From Candidatus Sulfopaludibacter sp. SbA3 (GTDB lineage: Bacteria; Acidobacteriota; Terriglobia; Bryobacterales; Bryobacteraceae): DNA of 64,000 nucleotides. The stretch spans positions 17,944-81,943 of the forward strand of contig CAMAVI010000001.1 of the NCBI GenBank assembly GCA_945861625.1, written 5' to 3'. The translations under genes were made by a program, and so were the position numbers. A model generated the notes under the pieces. The model ran no database searches and had not been told where the DNA came from. It saw only the letters and a program-made list of their open reading frames with translations. Within the stretch, counting starts at the first letter, position 1. Every line of letters starts with the position of its first letter. Positions 24,160 to 32,538 of the stretch are shown one piece after another.

Positions 24160-25015
24160 ACCGGCGCAGGCCGCGCCGGACGCTAGCGCGCCGTTTTATC
24201 GGCGCTGGCTGAACAGGCCGCAGACCACATTCTTACGCAGGGCCATGTTCCAGGTGCATCTGTGGTCCGGGATGCTGCTCGGCTTATATATCGTGGTGGT
24301 TTGTGTCAGCGGCAGCGCCGTGGTTTTTCGCATCGATTTGTATGACCTCATGGATCCGTACCGGGATAAGGCGGGCATCCAACTCGCTTACGCGGTTCTC
24401 CGCTGGGTGAGCGATCTGCATGGCAGCTTGCTGCTGGGTTCCGATGGCATGATGGCGAACGCAATCGGCGGCTTCCTTACGGCGGGGGTGTGCCTGACCG
24501 GAATGGTGATCTGGTGGCCCGGCATCGCCAAGTGGCGTCGCGCGATGGTAGTCCGCACCGGTGTGGGCTGGAAGCGGCTGATGTTCGATCTGCACAGCGC
24601 GGTGGGATTCTGGATCTTCGGGCTGTTATTCATGTGGGGCGTCACCGGCGGTTATTTCGTGTTTCCGCAGCCGTTCCGCGTGGTGATCGAGTATTTCACG
24701 CCAATCTTTCCGCCCGTAGTTTCGCAGCCCCCGCAGGTACAGGTGACGCCGCAAGCGCCGCCGCAGGCAAATCCGGGGCAGCCCAATCCCAGACCCCGCC
24801 CCCGCAGGCCGCAGACCCTGGGTCAAAAAATCCTGCGGGCGTTTTCATACGCTCACTATGGCAACTTCGCGGGCTGGCCGTTCAAGGTGTTGTGGGTGCT
24901 GCTGGGCCTGGTGCCGGCCGTTCTGTTTTTCACCGGCGCGGTGATGTGGTGGAACCGCGTGGTGAGTCCCGCCAAGCGCCGCGCGGGAACTAAGAGCTAC
25001 TTAAGCTCCACCTGA
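24125..25015 (+). CDS. PepSY-associated TM helix domain protein
   Basis: RAMFQVHLWSGMLLGLYIVVVCVSGSAVVF, DLHSAVGFWIFGLLFMWGVTGGYFVFP; overlaps upstream gene by 35 nt. Confidence 0.82.
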   Translation: MKLGIQSGLSTEPAQAAPDASAPFYRRWLNRPQTTFLRRAMFQVHLWSGMLLGLYIVVVCVSGSAVVFRIDLYDLMDPYRDKAGIQLAYAVLRWVSDLHGSLLLGSDGMMANAIGGFLTAGVCLTGMVIWWPGIAKWRRAMVVRTGVGWKRLMFDLHSAVGFWIFGLLFMWGVTGGYFVFPQPFRVVIEYFTPIFPPVVSQPPQVQVTPQAPPQANPGQPNPRPRPRRPQTLGQKILRAFSYAHYGNFAGWPFKVLWVLLGLVPAVLFFTGAVMWWNRVVSPAKRRAGTKSYLSST

Positions 25016-25656
25016 ATCTCCATCGCCGTCTTGTCGCCCATCTGCTCGGTCTGGTGCCGGTAAGCGTCGCGCCAGCCGATGTCGCCGGGTTTCCGCGGGT
25101 TATCGACCATCCGCCCATCGGCGAGCTTCATGGTGGTGTGCAGGTCGGTCAAATAAACCACGACATAGTGCGGATGATCGTGCATCGGGCTCTTGACGTG
25201 AGGCGGGAGGATGGTGCGGATCGCGCGCACGCGGTCGTTTTCGACATCGATGATATGGTGCTCGGGGGCGAGCTTCACCGGATCGAGTTCCACCGGCGGC
25301 GTGTGCGCCGGGCCCTGCTTCAATTCGATGATCACGGCTTCCATCGGGTCTTCGGAAAGGTTCTCTTCGGAATGCTTGGAGGCTTCGTTATAACCTACGG
25401 TTCCTCCCTTGCGGTACACGAGGCGCACCTTGCCATCCGCGCCGATGAATTTTTCGTGGATGTCGGTGAGCGCAATGTTCACGGAAGCAAGGTGCTCATG
25501 CATCGCAATCTTGGCGTGCGGCGGGTGCTTGACACGCAGGACGCGGACCCAGGCATTATCAATTTCGACTTTGTAATCCGGACTCACTTTGTCCGCTTGC
25601 TGGGCCGATGCGCCTGCAGCCAGGCACAACGAAAAAACGAGATATCGGAATGGCAT
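24997..25656 (-). CDS. Secreted cupin-like protein with two internal repeats
   Basis: Signal peptide MPFRYLVFSLCLAAGASAQ; two related segments VRVLRVKHPPHAKIAMHEH and VRAIRTILPPHVKSPMHDHPH. Confidence 0.7.
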   Translation of the reverse strand: MPFRYLVFSLCLAAGASAQQADKVSPDYKVEIDNAWVRVLRVKHPPHAKIAMHEHLASVNIALTDIHEKFIGADGKVRLVYRKGGTVGYNEASKHSEENLSEDPMEAVIIELKQGPAHTPPVELDPVKLAPEHHIIDVENDRVRAIRTILPPHVKSPMHDHPHYVVVYLTDLHTTMKLADGRMVDNPRKPGDIGWRDAYRHQTEQMGDKTAMEIQVELK

Positions 25657-25686
25657 GTACTACACTCTACCCGAATTGGCCATACT

Positions 25687-26307
25687 GTGGAGGTGGGAAC
25701 CGTCGAAGACTTGCCGCTGCATTCGCGCACCCCGGAGAAGTGGGGGCGGCAGGCGCTGGCGGATCCATTGGCGCTGCTGACCGATCACGCGTTTCTGGAA
25801 AAGAAAGCCGCCATCAACGCCATGGAACTGATGGTGCGCTGGCCGGATGCCTGGACGCCCGGCTGGGTGGAGGCGCTCACCGGCATCGCGCGCGATGAAG
25901 CGGCGCATCTTTCCCAGGCCGTGCGCGTATTGACGCGGCGCGGAGGCCAACTCACTCGCGGGCATCGCAGTTCGTATGCCAATGCCTTGCGGACGCTGGT
26001 GCGCAAGGCGGGCCGCCACGAATTACTGGACCGGCTGTTAGTGTCAGGTCTGATCGAAGCGCGGTCCTGCGAACGGTTCGCGCTGTTGGCCGCGGCGGCG
26101 CAGGAGTCGGAGCCGGACTTGGCGGCGTTCTATAAAGGACTGTGCTCTTCGGAACTGGGACACTACAAGACCTTTCTGAAGTTGGCGTGCAAAGTGGCGG
26201 CACAGTCAATGGTGGAGTCGCGCTGGCAGGAGATGCTGGCGGCGGAGGCTCGCATCATGGCGGAGCAAGCGCCCGGGCCGCGGATTCACTCGGGCGTCGA
26301 ATCATAG
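25687..26307 (+). CDS. miaE: tRNA-(ms2io6A)-hydroxylase (MiaE-like)
   Basis: LADPLALLTDHAFLEKKAAINAMELMVRWPD...DEAAHLSQ...SGLIEARSCERFALLA...SELGHYKTFLKLA diiron ligand pattern; GTG start inside longer ORF. Confidence 0.85.
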   Translation: MEVGTVEDLPLHSRTPEKWGRQALADPLALLTDHAFLEKKAAINAMELMVRWPDAWTPGWVEALTGIARDEAAHLSQAVRVLTRRGGQLTRGHRSSYANALRTLVRKAGRHELLDRLLVSGLIEARSCERFALLAAAAQESEPDLAAFYKGLCSSELGHYKTFLKLACKVAAQSMVESRWQEMLAAEARIMAEQAPGPRIHSGVES

Positions 26308-26316
26308 GAGGGTGTT

Positions 26317-27630
26317 ATGCGGGGAAGATGGGATATCTCGCGGCGCGAAGCGGTATCCGCGCTCGGTTTAGGATTGGCGGCGGGTTCCATGGAAACAATT
26401 GACGCGGCGAAGGACACACCAGAGACGATCGAAGAATGGCTGGATGCTTCCGCGGCCGTGCGAACGCGCGCGCGGGCGGCAAGTTTGGATCGCATCCGCA
26501 AGATGGACGAATCCATTCACGCCTGGGTGCAGATTTTGCCGCAGCCGCAGATCGCGAACGGTCCGCTGGCCGGCATTCCTTTCGGCGCCAAAGACATCAT
26601 GGAAACGAAAGATCTGGTGACTGAGTACGGCTCGCCGATTTACAAGGGCCGGCATGGAACCGAGGACGCCGCTTTCATCGTCCGCTTGCGAAGCCTCGGC
26701 GCCGTGCTCATGGGCAAGACCCACACCGCGCAATTCGCGCACCGGACGCCCGCGCCCACGCGCAATCCCAGGAATCTCGACCACACGCCGGGAGGCAGTT
26801 CGAGCGGTTCGGCCGCTGCTGTGGCCGCCGGGATGGTTCCGTTTGCGACGGGAACGCAAACAGCGGGCTCGATTCTACGGCCGGCTTCCTACTGCGGGAT
26901 CACTGGTTTCAAACCCACGTTCGGAACGCTTCCCTTGCAGGGCGTGCTGCAATTTTCCCGCAGTCTGGACACGCTCGGATTATTCACGAACACGCCGGTG
27001 GGGATGCTCCGGCTGTGGGAGGCGTTGGGACAAAGTACGCAAGGCCAAAGCACATCACAGGACGCGGAGAAATTGGCCTTCGGTTTTGTCGACCCCCTGC
27101 CCAAAGTCGAGCCCGAGATGGCGAAGGCCTTCTCCGATACGATCGCGCGCCTGCGGCAGCGGGGGATGGAAATCCGGCCGCTTGCCCTTCGCCCGCTGCT
27201 GGACATGTTGGTGGAACAAACCCGCGTCGTGATGTTCTACGAAGGCGCGCGCGCTCACGAAGAGCGCTACAAGCTATACGGCGACAAACTCCTCGACGTC
27301 GCCGAATTAGTGCGCGAAGGATTGAAGATCCCCGAGCAGCGCTACCGCGACGCGCTGGGCGCTATCGCCAAGGGCAAGGAACAGATCGCCGTGCAGTACA
27401 AGAGCACGCCTGTGATCCTAGTACCCGCAGCTACGGGGCCCGCGCCCAAGGGACTGACATTTACCGGCGATTCGTCGATGAATGGTCCGTGGACGGCGTT
27501 GGGAACGCCCGCGATTTCCATCCCCATGAAAGTCGCCGGACTCCCCATGGGTCTGCAACTCACTGCTGCTCACGGACAAGACACGCGCCTGCTGCGGCTG
27601 GCCGTGCGGGTGGCAGCGATGATAGCCTAG
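26317..27630 (+). CDS. Amidase, probable Tat-exported
   Basis: Amidase signature GGSSSGSAAAVAAGMVPFATGTQTAGSILRPASYCGITGFKPT; N-terminal twin-arginine SRREAVSALGLGLAAG. Confidence 0.9.
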   Translation: MRGRWDISRREAVSALGLGLAAGSMETIDAAKDTPETIEEWLDASAAVRTRARAASLDRIRKMDESIHAWVQILPQPQIANGPLAGIPFGAKDIMETKDLVTEYGSPIYKGRHGTEDAAFIVRLRSLGAVLMGKTHTAQFAHRTPAPTRNPRNLDHTPGGSSSGSAAAVAAGMVPFATGTQTAGSILRPASYCGITGFKPTFGTLPLQGVLQFSRSLDTLGLFTNTPVGMLRLWEALGQSTQGQSTSQDAEKLAFGFVDPLPKVEPEMAKAFSDTIARLRQRGMEIRPLALRPLLDMLVEQTRVVMFYEGARAHEERYKLYGDKLLDVAELVREGLKIPEQRYRDALGAIAKGKEQIAVQYKSTPVILVPAATGPAPKGLTFTGDSSMNGPWTALGTPAISIPMKVAGLPMGLQLTAAHGQDTRLLRLAVRVAAMIA

Positions 27631-27679
27631 CGTCCGGCCGTATAATCTTGAGATCACACTTGTCCGAGAGGAGGCAATA

Positions 27680-28096
27680 ATGCCCGCGCAAAAGAAGATT
27701 GTCAGTCAATATGCCCGGTTGTGGCCCCGAGAAGTGTTTGACATTACGGAGGGGAACAAGCTCCTTGTCAACAAGGTCGCTGAAGAACTCAAAAGCCCTG
27801 GTGTCTAAATTCTGTATAAGGATGAACGTCCCTATTATGTCGGTAAAGCAACACGGAGCTTATATAGCAGGCTCCACGCCCACGCTAATAAATCTACCGA
27901 TGGGTATTTTCGTTTTTGGAATTACTTCTCCGCTTTCTTGGTGCCGGACGCACGTCACGTCAATGAGATTGAGGCTATTCTCATTGCTTCCATGACAACC
28001 GCAAACCGTGCCGCTCCCAGGATCCAGAAAATCAGGCTACCGGCCGAAATAGGCCGGATTCTGCGCAAGGCGAGGCATAAGAAACTACTCGAGTGA
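27680..28096 (+). pseudogene. GIY-YIG nuclease-like gene disrupted by an in-frame TAA at 27806-27808
   Basis: Manual translation: MPAQKKIVSQYARLWPREVFDITEGNKLLVNKVAEELKSPGV*ILYKDERPYYVGKATRSLYSRLHAHANKSTDGYFRFWNYFSAFLVPDARHVNEIEAILIASMTTANRAAPRIQKIRLPAEIGRILRKARHKKLLE*; GAGGAGG ribosome site before ATG. Confidence 0.8.
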
Positions 28097-28137
28097 CGTA
28101 ATTGTCGCCACACTGGAGTGTCAGGGGCTTTGAGTCT

Positions 28138-29964
28138 CTAAATCCGGCAGATCAGCAGTTCGCGCTCGTAGACCATCTCGGGCGGCAGGTGGTCGTGGAG
28201 CTCGATGAAGAGCTCTTCGTGTCCTAGAACTTCCTGCTTCCAGGCGGCGGCGTCGAACTTTTGCAGCTCGTCGAAGGTATCTTTCGGGAAGTACAAGCCA
28301 TTCCAGTGAATGTCTTCGTAGCGAGGCATCCATCCGATGGGAGTCTCGCGCCCCAGCGCGCGGCCGTGCGCGCGGTCGACGATCCACTTCAGCACGCGCA
28401 TGTTCTCGCTATAGCCGGGCCACAGGAACTCGCCGTCGGCTCCCTTGCGGAACCAGTTCACATGGAAAATGCGCGGCGTCTCGCTCAGATTACGCGCCAT
28501 CTTGATCCAATGGCGGAAGTAGTCGCCCATATGATAACCGCAGAAGGGCAGCATGGCCATGGGATCGCGGCGCACCCTGCCGACGGTTCCCGTGATGGCG
28601 GCGGTGGTCTCCGAGCCCATGGTGGCGCCCGTGTAAACACCGGCGCTCCAATTGAAGGCCTGGTAAACCAGCGGCATGGTGGTCGGACGGCGTCCGCCAA
28701 AAATGAATGCGCTGATCGGCACGCCTTCCGGCTCTTGCCAGGCCGGGTCAATCGTGGGGCACTGCGAGGCGGGAGCCGTGAAACGCGAGTTGGGATGCGC
28801 GGCCTTCGCGCCGGTCTGTTTGGCGATTTCCGGCGTCCATAGATTGCCCTGCCAGTCGGTGCATTCCGATGGCGGCTCGTCCGTCATGCCTTCCCACCAC
28901 ACGCCGCCATCGGGCGTGAGCGCCACGTTGGTGAAAATGGTATTCCGCGCGAGCGTATCCATCGCATTGGGGTTCGTGCGCCGCGAGGTGCCCGGGGCGA
29001 CGCCGAAGAAACCCGCTTCCGGATTGATGGCGCGCAGGCGGCCGCTGGCGTCGGGCTTGATCCAGGCGATGTCGTCGCCGACCGTCCAGACCTTCCAGCC
29101 GTCAAAGCCAGCCGGCGGAATGAGCATGGCGAAGTTGGTCTTCCCGCAGGCGCTGGGGAACGCCGCGGCTACGTATGTCTTTTCGCCTTCCGGGTTCTCG
29201 ACGCCCAGGATGAGCATGTGCTCGGCCATCCAGCCTTCGTCGCGCGCGATGTTGGAGGCGATACGCAGAGCAAAGCACTTCTTGCCGAGCAGCGCGTTGC
29301 CGCCGTAGCCCGAGCCATAGGACCAGATTTCCCGCGTCTCTGGAAAGTGAACGATGTATTTTTCCTGGTTGCAGGGCCACGGTACGTCTTTTTGCCCGGC
29401 TTCGAGAGGCGCGCCCACGCTGTGCACGCACGGCACCACGCGCTTCTCACCCTTGTCGATTTCGGCGATCACCGGCATGCCGATGCGCGCCATGATCCGC
29501 ATATTGACCACTGCGTAGGCGGAATCCGTCAACTGCACGCCCAACTGGGACATCGGCGAACCAATGGCTCCCATGCTATAGGCCAGCACGTACATGGTGC
29601 GTCCGCGCATGCAGCCGCTGAAGAGTTCCTTCAGCTTCTTCCGCATTTCGTACGGATTCACCCAATTGTTGGTGGGGCCGGCGCCGTCCTTGGAAAGCGA
29701 GCAGATAAACGTGCGGTCTTCCACGCGCGCGACATCGTTCGCATCCGAGCGGGCGTAGAAGCATCCGGGCCAGAGATCCTGGTTGAGCCGGGTGAAGGTG
29801 CCGCCCTCCACCAGTTGGTCGCACAGGCGGTCGTATTCCTCCTGCGAACCGTCCACCCAATGAATCGCATCGGGTTTGGTCAGTGCGGCGATCTTTTCCA
29901 CCCACGTAAGCAAATGGGCATTTTGGCTCAAAGGTTGAGCAGAGACTTGCGGGCTAGCTGACAT
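28138..29964 (-). CDS. pckG: Phosphoenolpyruvate carboxykinase (GTP)
   Basis: [77 protein letters not shown]. Confidence 0.97.
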   Translation of the reverse strand: MSASPQVSAQPLSQNAHLLTWVEKIAALTKPDAIHWVDGSQEEYDRLCDQLVEGGTFTRLNQDLWPGCFYARSDANDVARVEDRTFICSLSKDGAGPTNNWVNPYEMRKKLKELFSGCMRGRTMYVLAYSMGAIGSPMSQLGVQLTDSAYAVVNMRIMARIGMPVIAEIDKGEKRVVPCVHSVGAPLEAGQKDVPWPCNQEKYIVHFPETREIWSYGSGYGGNALLGKKCFALRIASNIARDEGWMAEHMLILGVENPEGEKTYVAAAFPSACGKTNFAMLIPPAGFDGWKVWTVGDDIAWIKPDASGRLRAINPEAGFFGVAPGTSRRTNPNAMDTLARNTIFTNVALTPDGGVWWEGMTDEPPSECTDWQGNLWTPEIAKQTGAKAAHPNSRFTAPASQCPTIDPAWQEPEGVPISAFIFGGRRPTTMPLVYQAFNWSAGVYTGATMGSETTAAITGTVGRVRRDPMAMLPFCGYHMGDYFRHWIKMARNLSETPRIFHVNWFRKGADGEFLWPGYSENMRVLKWIVDRAHGRALGRETPIGWMPRYEDIHWNGLYFPKDTFDELQKFDAAAWKQEVLGHEELFIELHDHLPPEMVYERELLICRI

Positions 29965-30041
29965 TCATCACCTTTAATGGGCGCGCGTAGCCACGGGAAA
30001 GCGGCGTGCGCGGACGATATGGATCACTCGTGCGAAAACGT

Positions 30042-30326
30042 CTACTTCTTGGCTTCGTCCTTACCGAAGTTCTTGGCCAGATAGTCGATGATTTCTTCCA
30101 ACTCCGCCTTCGTCGCGTCGGCGCCCATGTCCTTCATGGAGTACACCAGGCTGGCCCAGTCGGCGCGCGAGTAGCGCAACTGCGGAACGCCTTCGATATC
30201 GTGGCACTGCGTGCAGACCTTCTTGAGCGTCTCCCGTCCCTTGCCCGCGGGGAGATCCTGGGCGAAAGAAAAGGGCATGAGCGAAACAGATAATGCGAAA
30301 GCAAGAATTCGGACGAACATCTTCAT
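30042..30326 (-). CDS. Small c-type cytochrome (single CXXCH)
   Basis: Signal peptide plus KVCTQCHDIEGVPQLRYSRADWASLVYSMKDMGA. Confidence 0.8.
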   Translation of the reverse strand: MKMFVRILAFALSVSLMPFSFAQDLPAGKGRETLKKVCTQCHDIEGVPQLRYSRADWASLVYSMKDMGADATKAELEEIIDYLAKNFGKDEAKK

Positions 30327-30394
30327 AAAGTCTCTCTCCTAGATTTAGGGCTGCCAGACTGCAAACGCGGTTCCGGCCTATGGGAAATCGTTCA

Positions 30395-31384
30395 CTAGTC
30401 TTCCATTCTAGCTTCATCCGGGGTTAGTCGTGTGTCTGGGGTTGCCGTATTCCTTTCGGCAGTAAGGAGCACAGCGGTAACCCACACGGCATCGGCCAGC
30501 AACAGGTGAAAGAGCTGCATGGCGAGCGGCGCTTTGAGCAAAATGTTTCCGGCGCCCACCATAATTTGGGACGCGACCAGGGCCAGCAAGGTTCCCGCGA
30601 GCCAACGCAGATGGTGAGTGCGCCGCGCAGCGAATTCGCGGCCCGCCCATAGCGCTAGAAGGCATGCGGCCGCGACCGCCAAGAGCGGATGGATGACACG
30701 CAGGCGGATCAGGAAATTCGCGGTGGAAGCAAAATCATCCCGCAATCCCTCAGCGAGCGTGTGCGCCGGAAAAAGCGTATCGCCTAGAGCCGTGATGGCA
30801 CCGGATACCGCCACGGCCACGATCGCCAACAGAGGAGCCCACCCCGTGAAGGTTAGTGTCCGGGTCCGCGGACTGCCCATGGAACTGCTCCAAGCCATGA
30901 GCGCCAGCGACGCCAGCAAGGCAAAGGTATTCATCAAATGGGCGCTGAGCGAGTAAACGCGCCCAACGGAATTGTCCGCGGCCACGTGTCCCAACAGCAC
31001 CAGCGATGCGCCCAGTAACGCTTCCGTGAGAATGAACACCAGCGACCAGGCGGCCCACAGCCGCGCGGCATGCCCCCGCGGAAAGGCAGTACGAGCCCAC
31101 GCGAATTGAGAGGCCACGGCGATCAAGGCTACGCCGCTCATTACGCGGTGAGTGAATTCAATGACCGTGGCGTTCGCCGCGATTTGCGGGAGGACTGCTC
31201 CGTTACAGAGTGGCCAATGGCCACCGCATCCAGCGCCTGAGCCCGTGGCCCGCACCAGCGCACCCCACAAAATCACCGCGATGTTATAGGCGAGAACTCC
31301 CCAAGCAAAGCGGGTGAAGAATTGGCGGCTGGAAGAAGATGAGGGCGCATTTCCGCTCCCGGCTCTCGCCGCGAGTTGCTGCAT
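30395..31384 (-). CDS. Heme A synthase (COX15/CtaA family)
   Basis: YNIAVILWGALVRATGSGAGCGGHWPLCNGAVLP, IEFTHRVMSG, multiple TM helices. Confidence 0.92.
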   Translation of the reverse strand: MQQLAARAGSGNAPSSSSSRQFFTRFAWGVLAYNIAVILWGALVRATGSGAGCGGHWPLCNGAVLPQIAANATVIEFTHRVMSGVALIAVASQFAWARTAFPRGHAARLWAAWSLVFILTEALLGASLVLLGHVAADNSVGRVYSLSAHLMNTFALLASLALMAWSSSMGSPRTRTLTFTGWAPLLAIVAVAVSGAITALGDTLFPAHTLAEGLRDDFASTANFLIRLRVIHPLLAVAAACLLALWAGREFAARRTHHLRWLAGTLLALVASQIMVGAGNILLKAPLAMQLFHLLLADAVWVTAVLLTAERNTATPDTRLTPDEARMED

Positions 31385-32265
31385 GCTTTCAGGATACTCC
31401 CCAGCGCGTGGAGTTCTTGTGCCGCCGATTCGTCCGCGAGCATGTGTTCGGCAATTTCGGCAGTGACGGGCTCCGAAAACAAATAGCCCTGAGCAATATC
31501 GCAGCCCAGATCCACAAGCCGCCGAAGCTGGGCCTCGTTCTCAACACCTTCGGCGACCACCTTCATCCGTAGCTTGTGTGCGAGTTGGACGACCGCTTCC
31601 ACAATGGCATCCGCAGCCCGGTCCTCTAACAGGCGGTGGACGAAGCAACGGTCAATCTTCAAGGTGTCAAAGGGTAAGGCGCCCAGATAGCTGAGTGAGG
31701 AATAGCCCGTACCAAAATCGTCCAACTTGAGGCCTACACCCAGCGCCCGGATACGTCCTAATACTTTTCGTGCGGAGTCGAATTCCGAGATGAGGGAGCC
31801 CTCCGTCAATTCCAGCGCCAGAGCTTCGGGAGGCACGCCGGTCTCGTCAAGGATTCCGACAATCTTGCTGACGAGGTACGGATCGGCGAGTTGGCGGACC
31901 GAGAGATTCACGTTCATGGAGAGCAACGGGCGGCGCGGAAACTTTGCTTGCCAGATTCTCAGTTGTGAGCATGCCTGACGCAGAACCCACTCCCCCAAGG
32001 CAATGATTTGACCGGTCTCCTCCGCGATCGGGATGAACTTGTCGGGAGGGATCCAGCCGAATTCCGGATGCCGCCAGCGTAGGAGCGCTTCAAATCCCAT
32101 CACCGACCGGCTGGGCAAATGCATCAGGGGTTGGTAACGAACGGACAGCTGATCGCGCTCGATGGCATAGGCAAGATCGGCCGCGATAGCCTCGCGAAGA
32201 TCGCGAAGATCGCGCTCCAACCCGAGAGATGGCAATGCAGCAGTCACAATGGCGATACGCTTCAC
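31273..32265 (-). CDS. EAL-domain protein (putative c-di-GMP phosphodiesterase)
   Basis: GFEALLRW, LELTEGSLI, LKLDDFGTGYSSLSYLGALPFDTLKID, VVAEGVE catalytic motifs present. Confidence 0.92.
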   Translation of the reverse strand: MKRIAIVTAALPSLGLERDLRDLREAIAADLAYAIERDQLSVRYQPLMHLPSRSVMGFEALLRWRHPEFGWIPPDKFIPIAEETGQIIALGEWVLRQACSQLRIWQAKFPRRPLLSMNVNLSVRQLADPYLVSKIVGILDETGVPPEALALELTEGSLISEFDSARKVLGRIRALGVGLKLDDFGTGYSSLSYLGALPFDTLKIDRCFVHRLLEDRAADAIVEAVVQLAHKLRMKVVAEGVENEAQLRRLVDLGCDIAQGYLFSEPVTAEIAEHMLADESAAQELHALGSILKACSNSRREPGAEMRPHLLPAANSSPALLGEFSPITSR

Positions 32266-32324
32266 GAATCATTTCGGCGAAGTCGAAAGTTTCTTGAGCG
32301 GCTGGACTTGAATCGTGAAGATGT

Positions 32325-32508
32325 GGTATCCCTGGAGTGTTCCGAGGTTTCGCCCTATTACCGGGGCGGATGAAAAGGGAAGCGGGTGTGAATCCCGCAC
32401 GGTCGCGCCACTGTGAACAGCGAGCGGACCGGCAGAAGTAAGCCACTGTTCTTTCGGGAATGGGAAGGCAAGCCGGTACGCGATGACCTGTGAGTCAGGA
32501 GACCTGCC
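32325..32508 (+). ncRNA. Cobalamin (AdoCbl) riboswitch
   Basis: Contains gggaagcgggtgtgaatcccgcacggtcgcgccactgtgaa ... aagtaagccactg ... gggaaggcaagccgg ... gagtcaggagacctgcc (B12 box), directly upstream of a TonB-dependent receptor; outer boundaries approximate. Confidence 0.93.
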
Positions 32509-32538
32509 TTGGATTTAGGAGGCGCGTTACCTCGTCCT

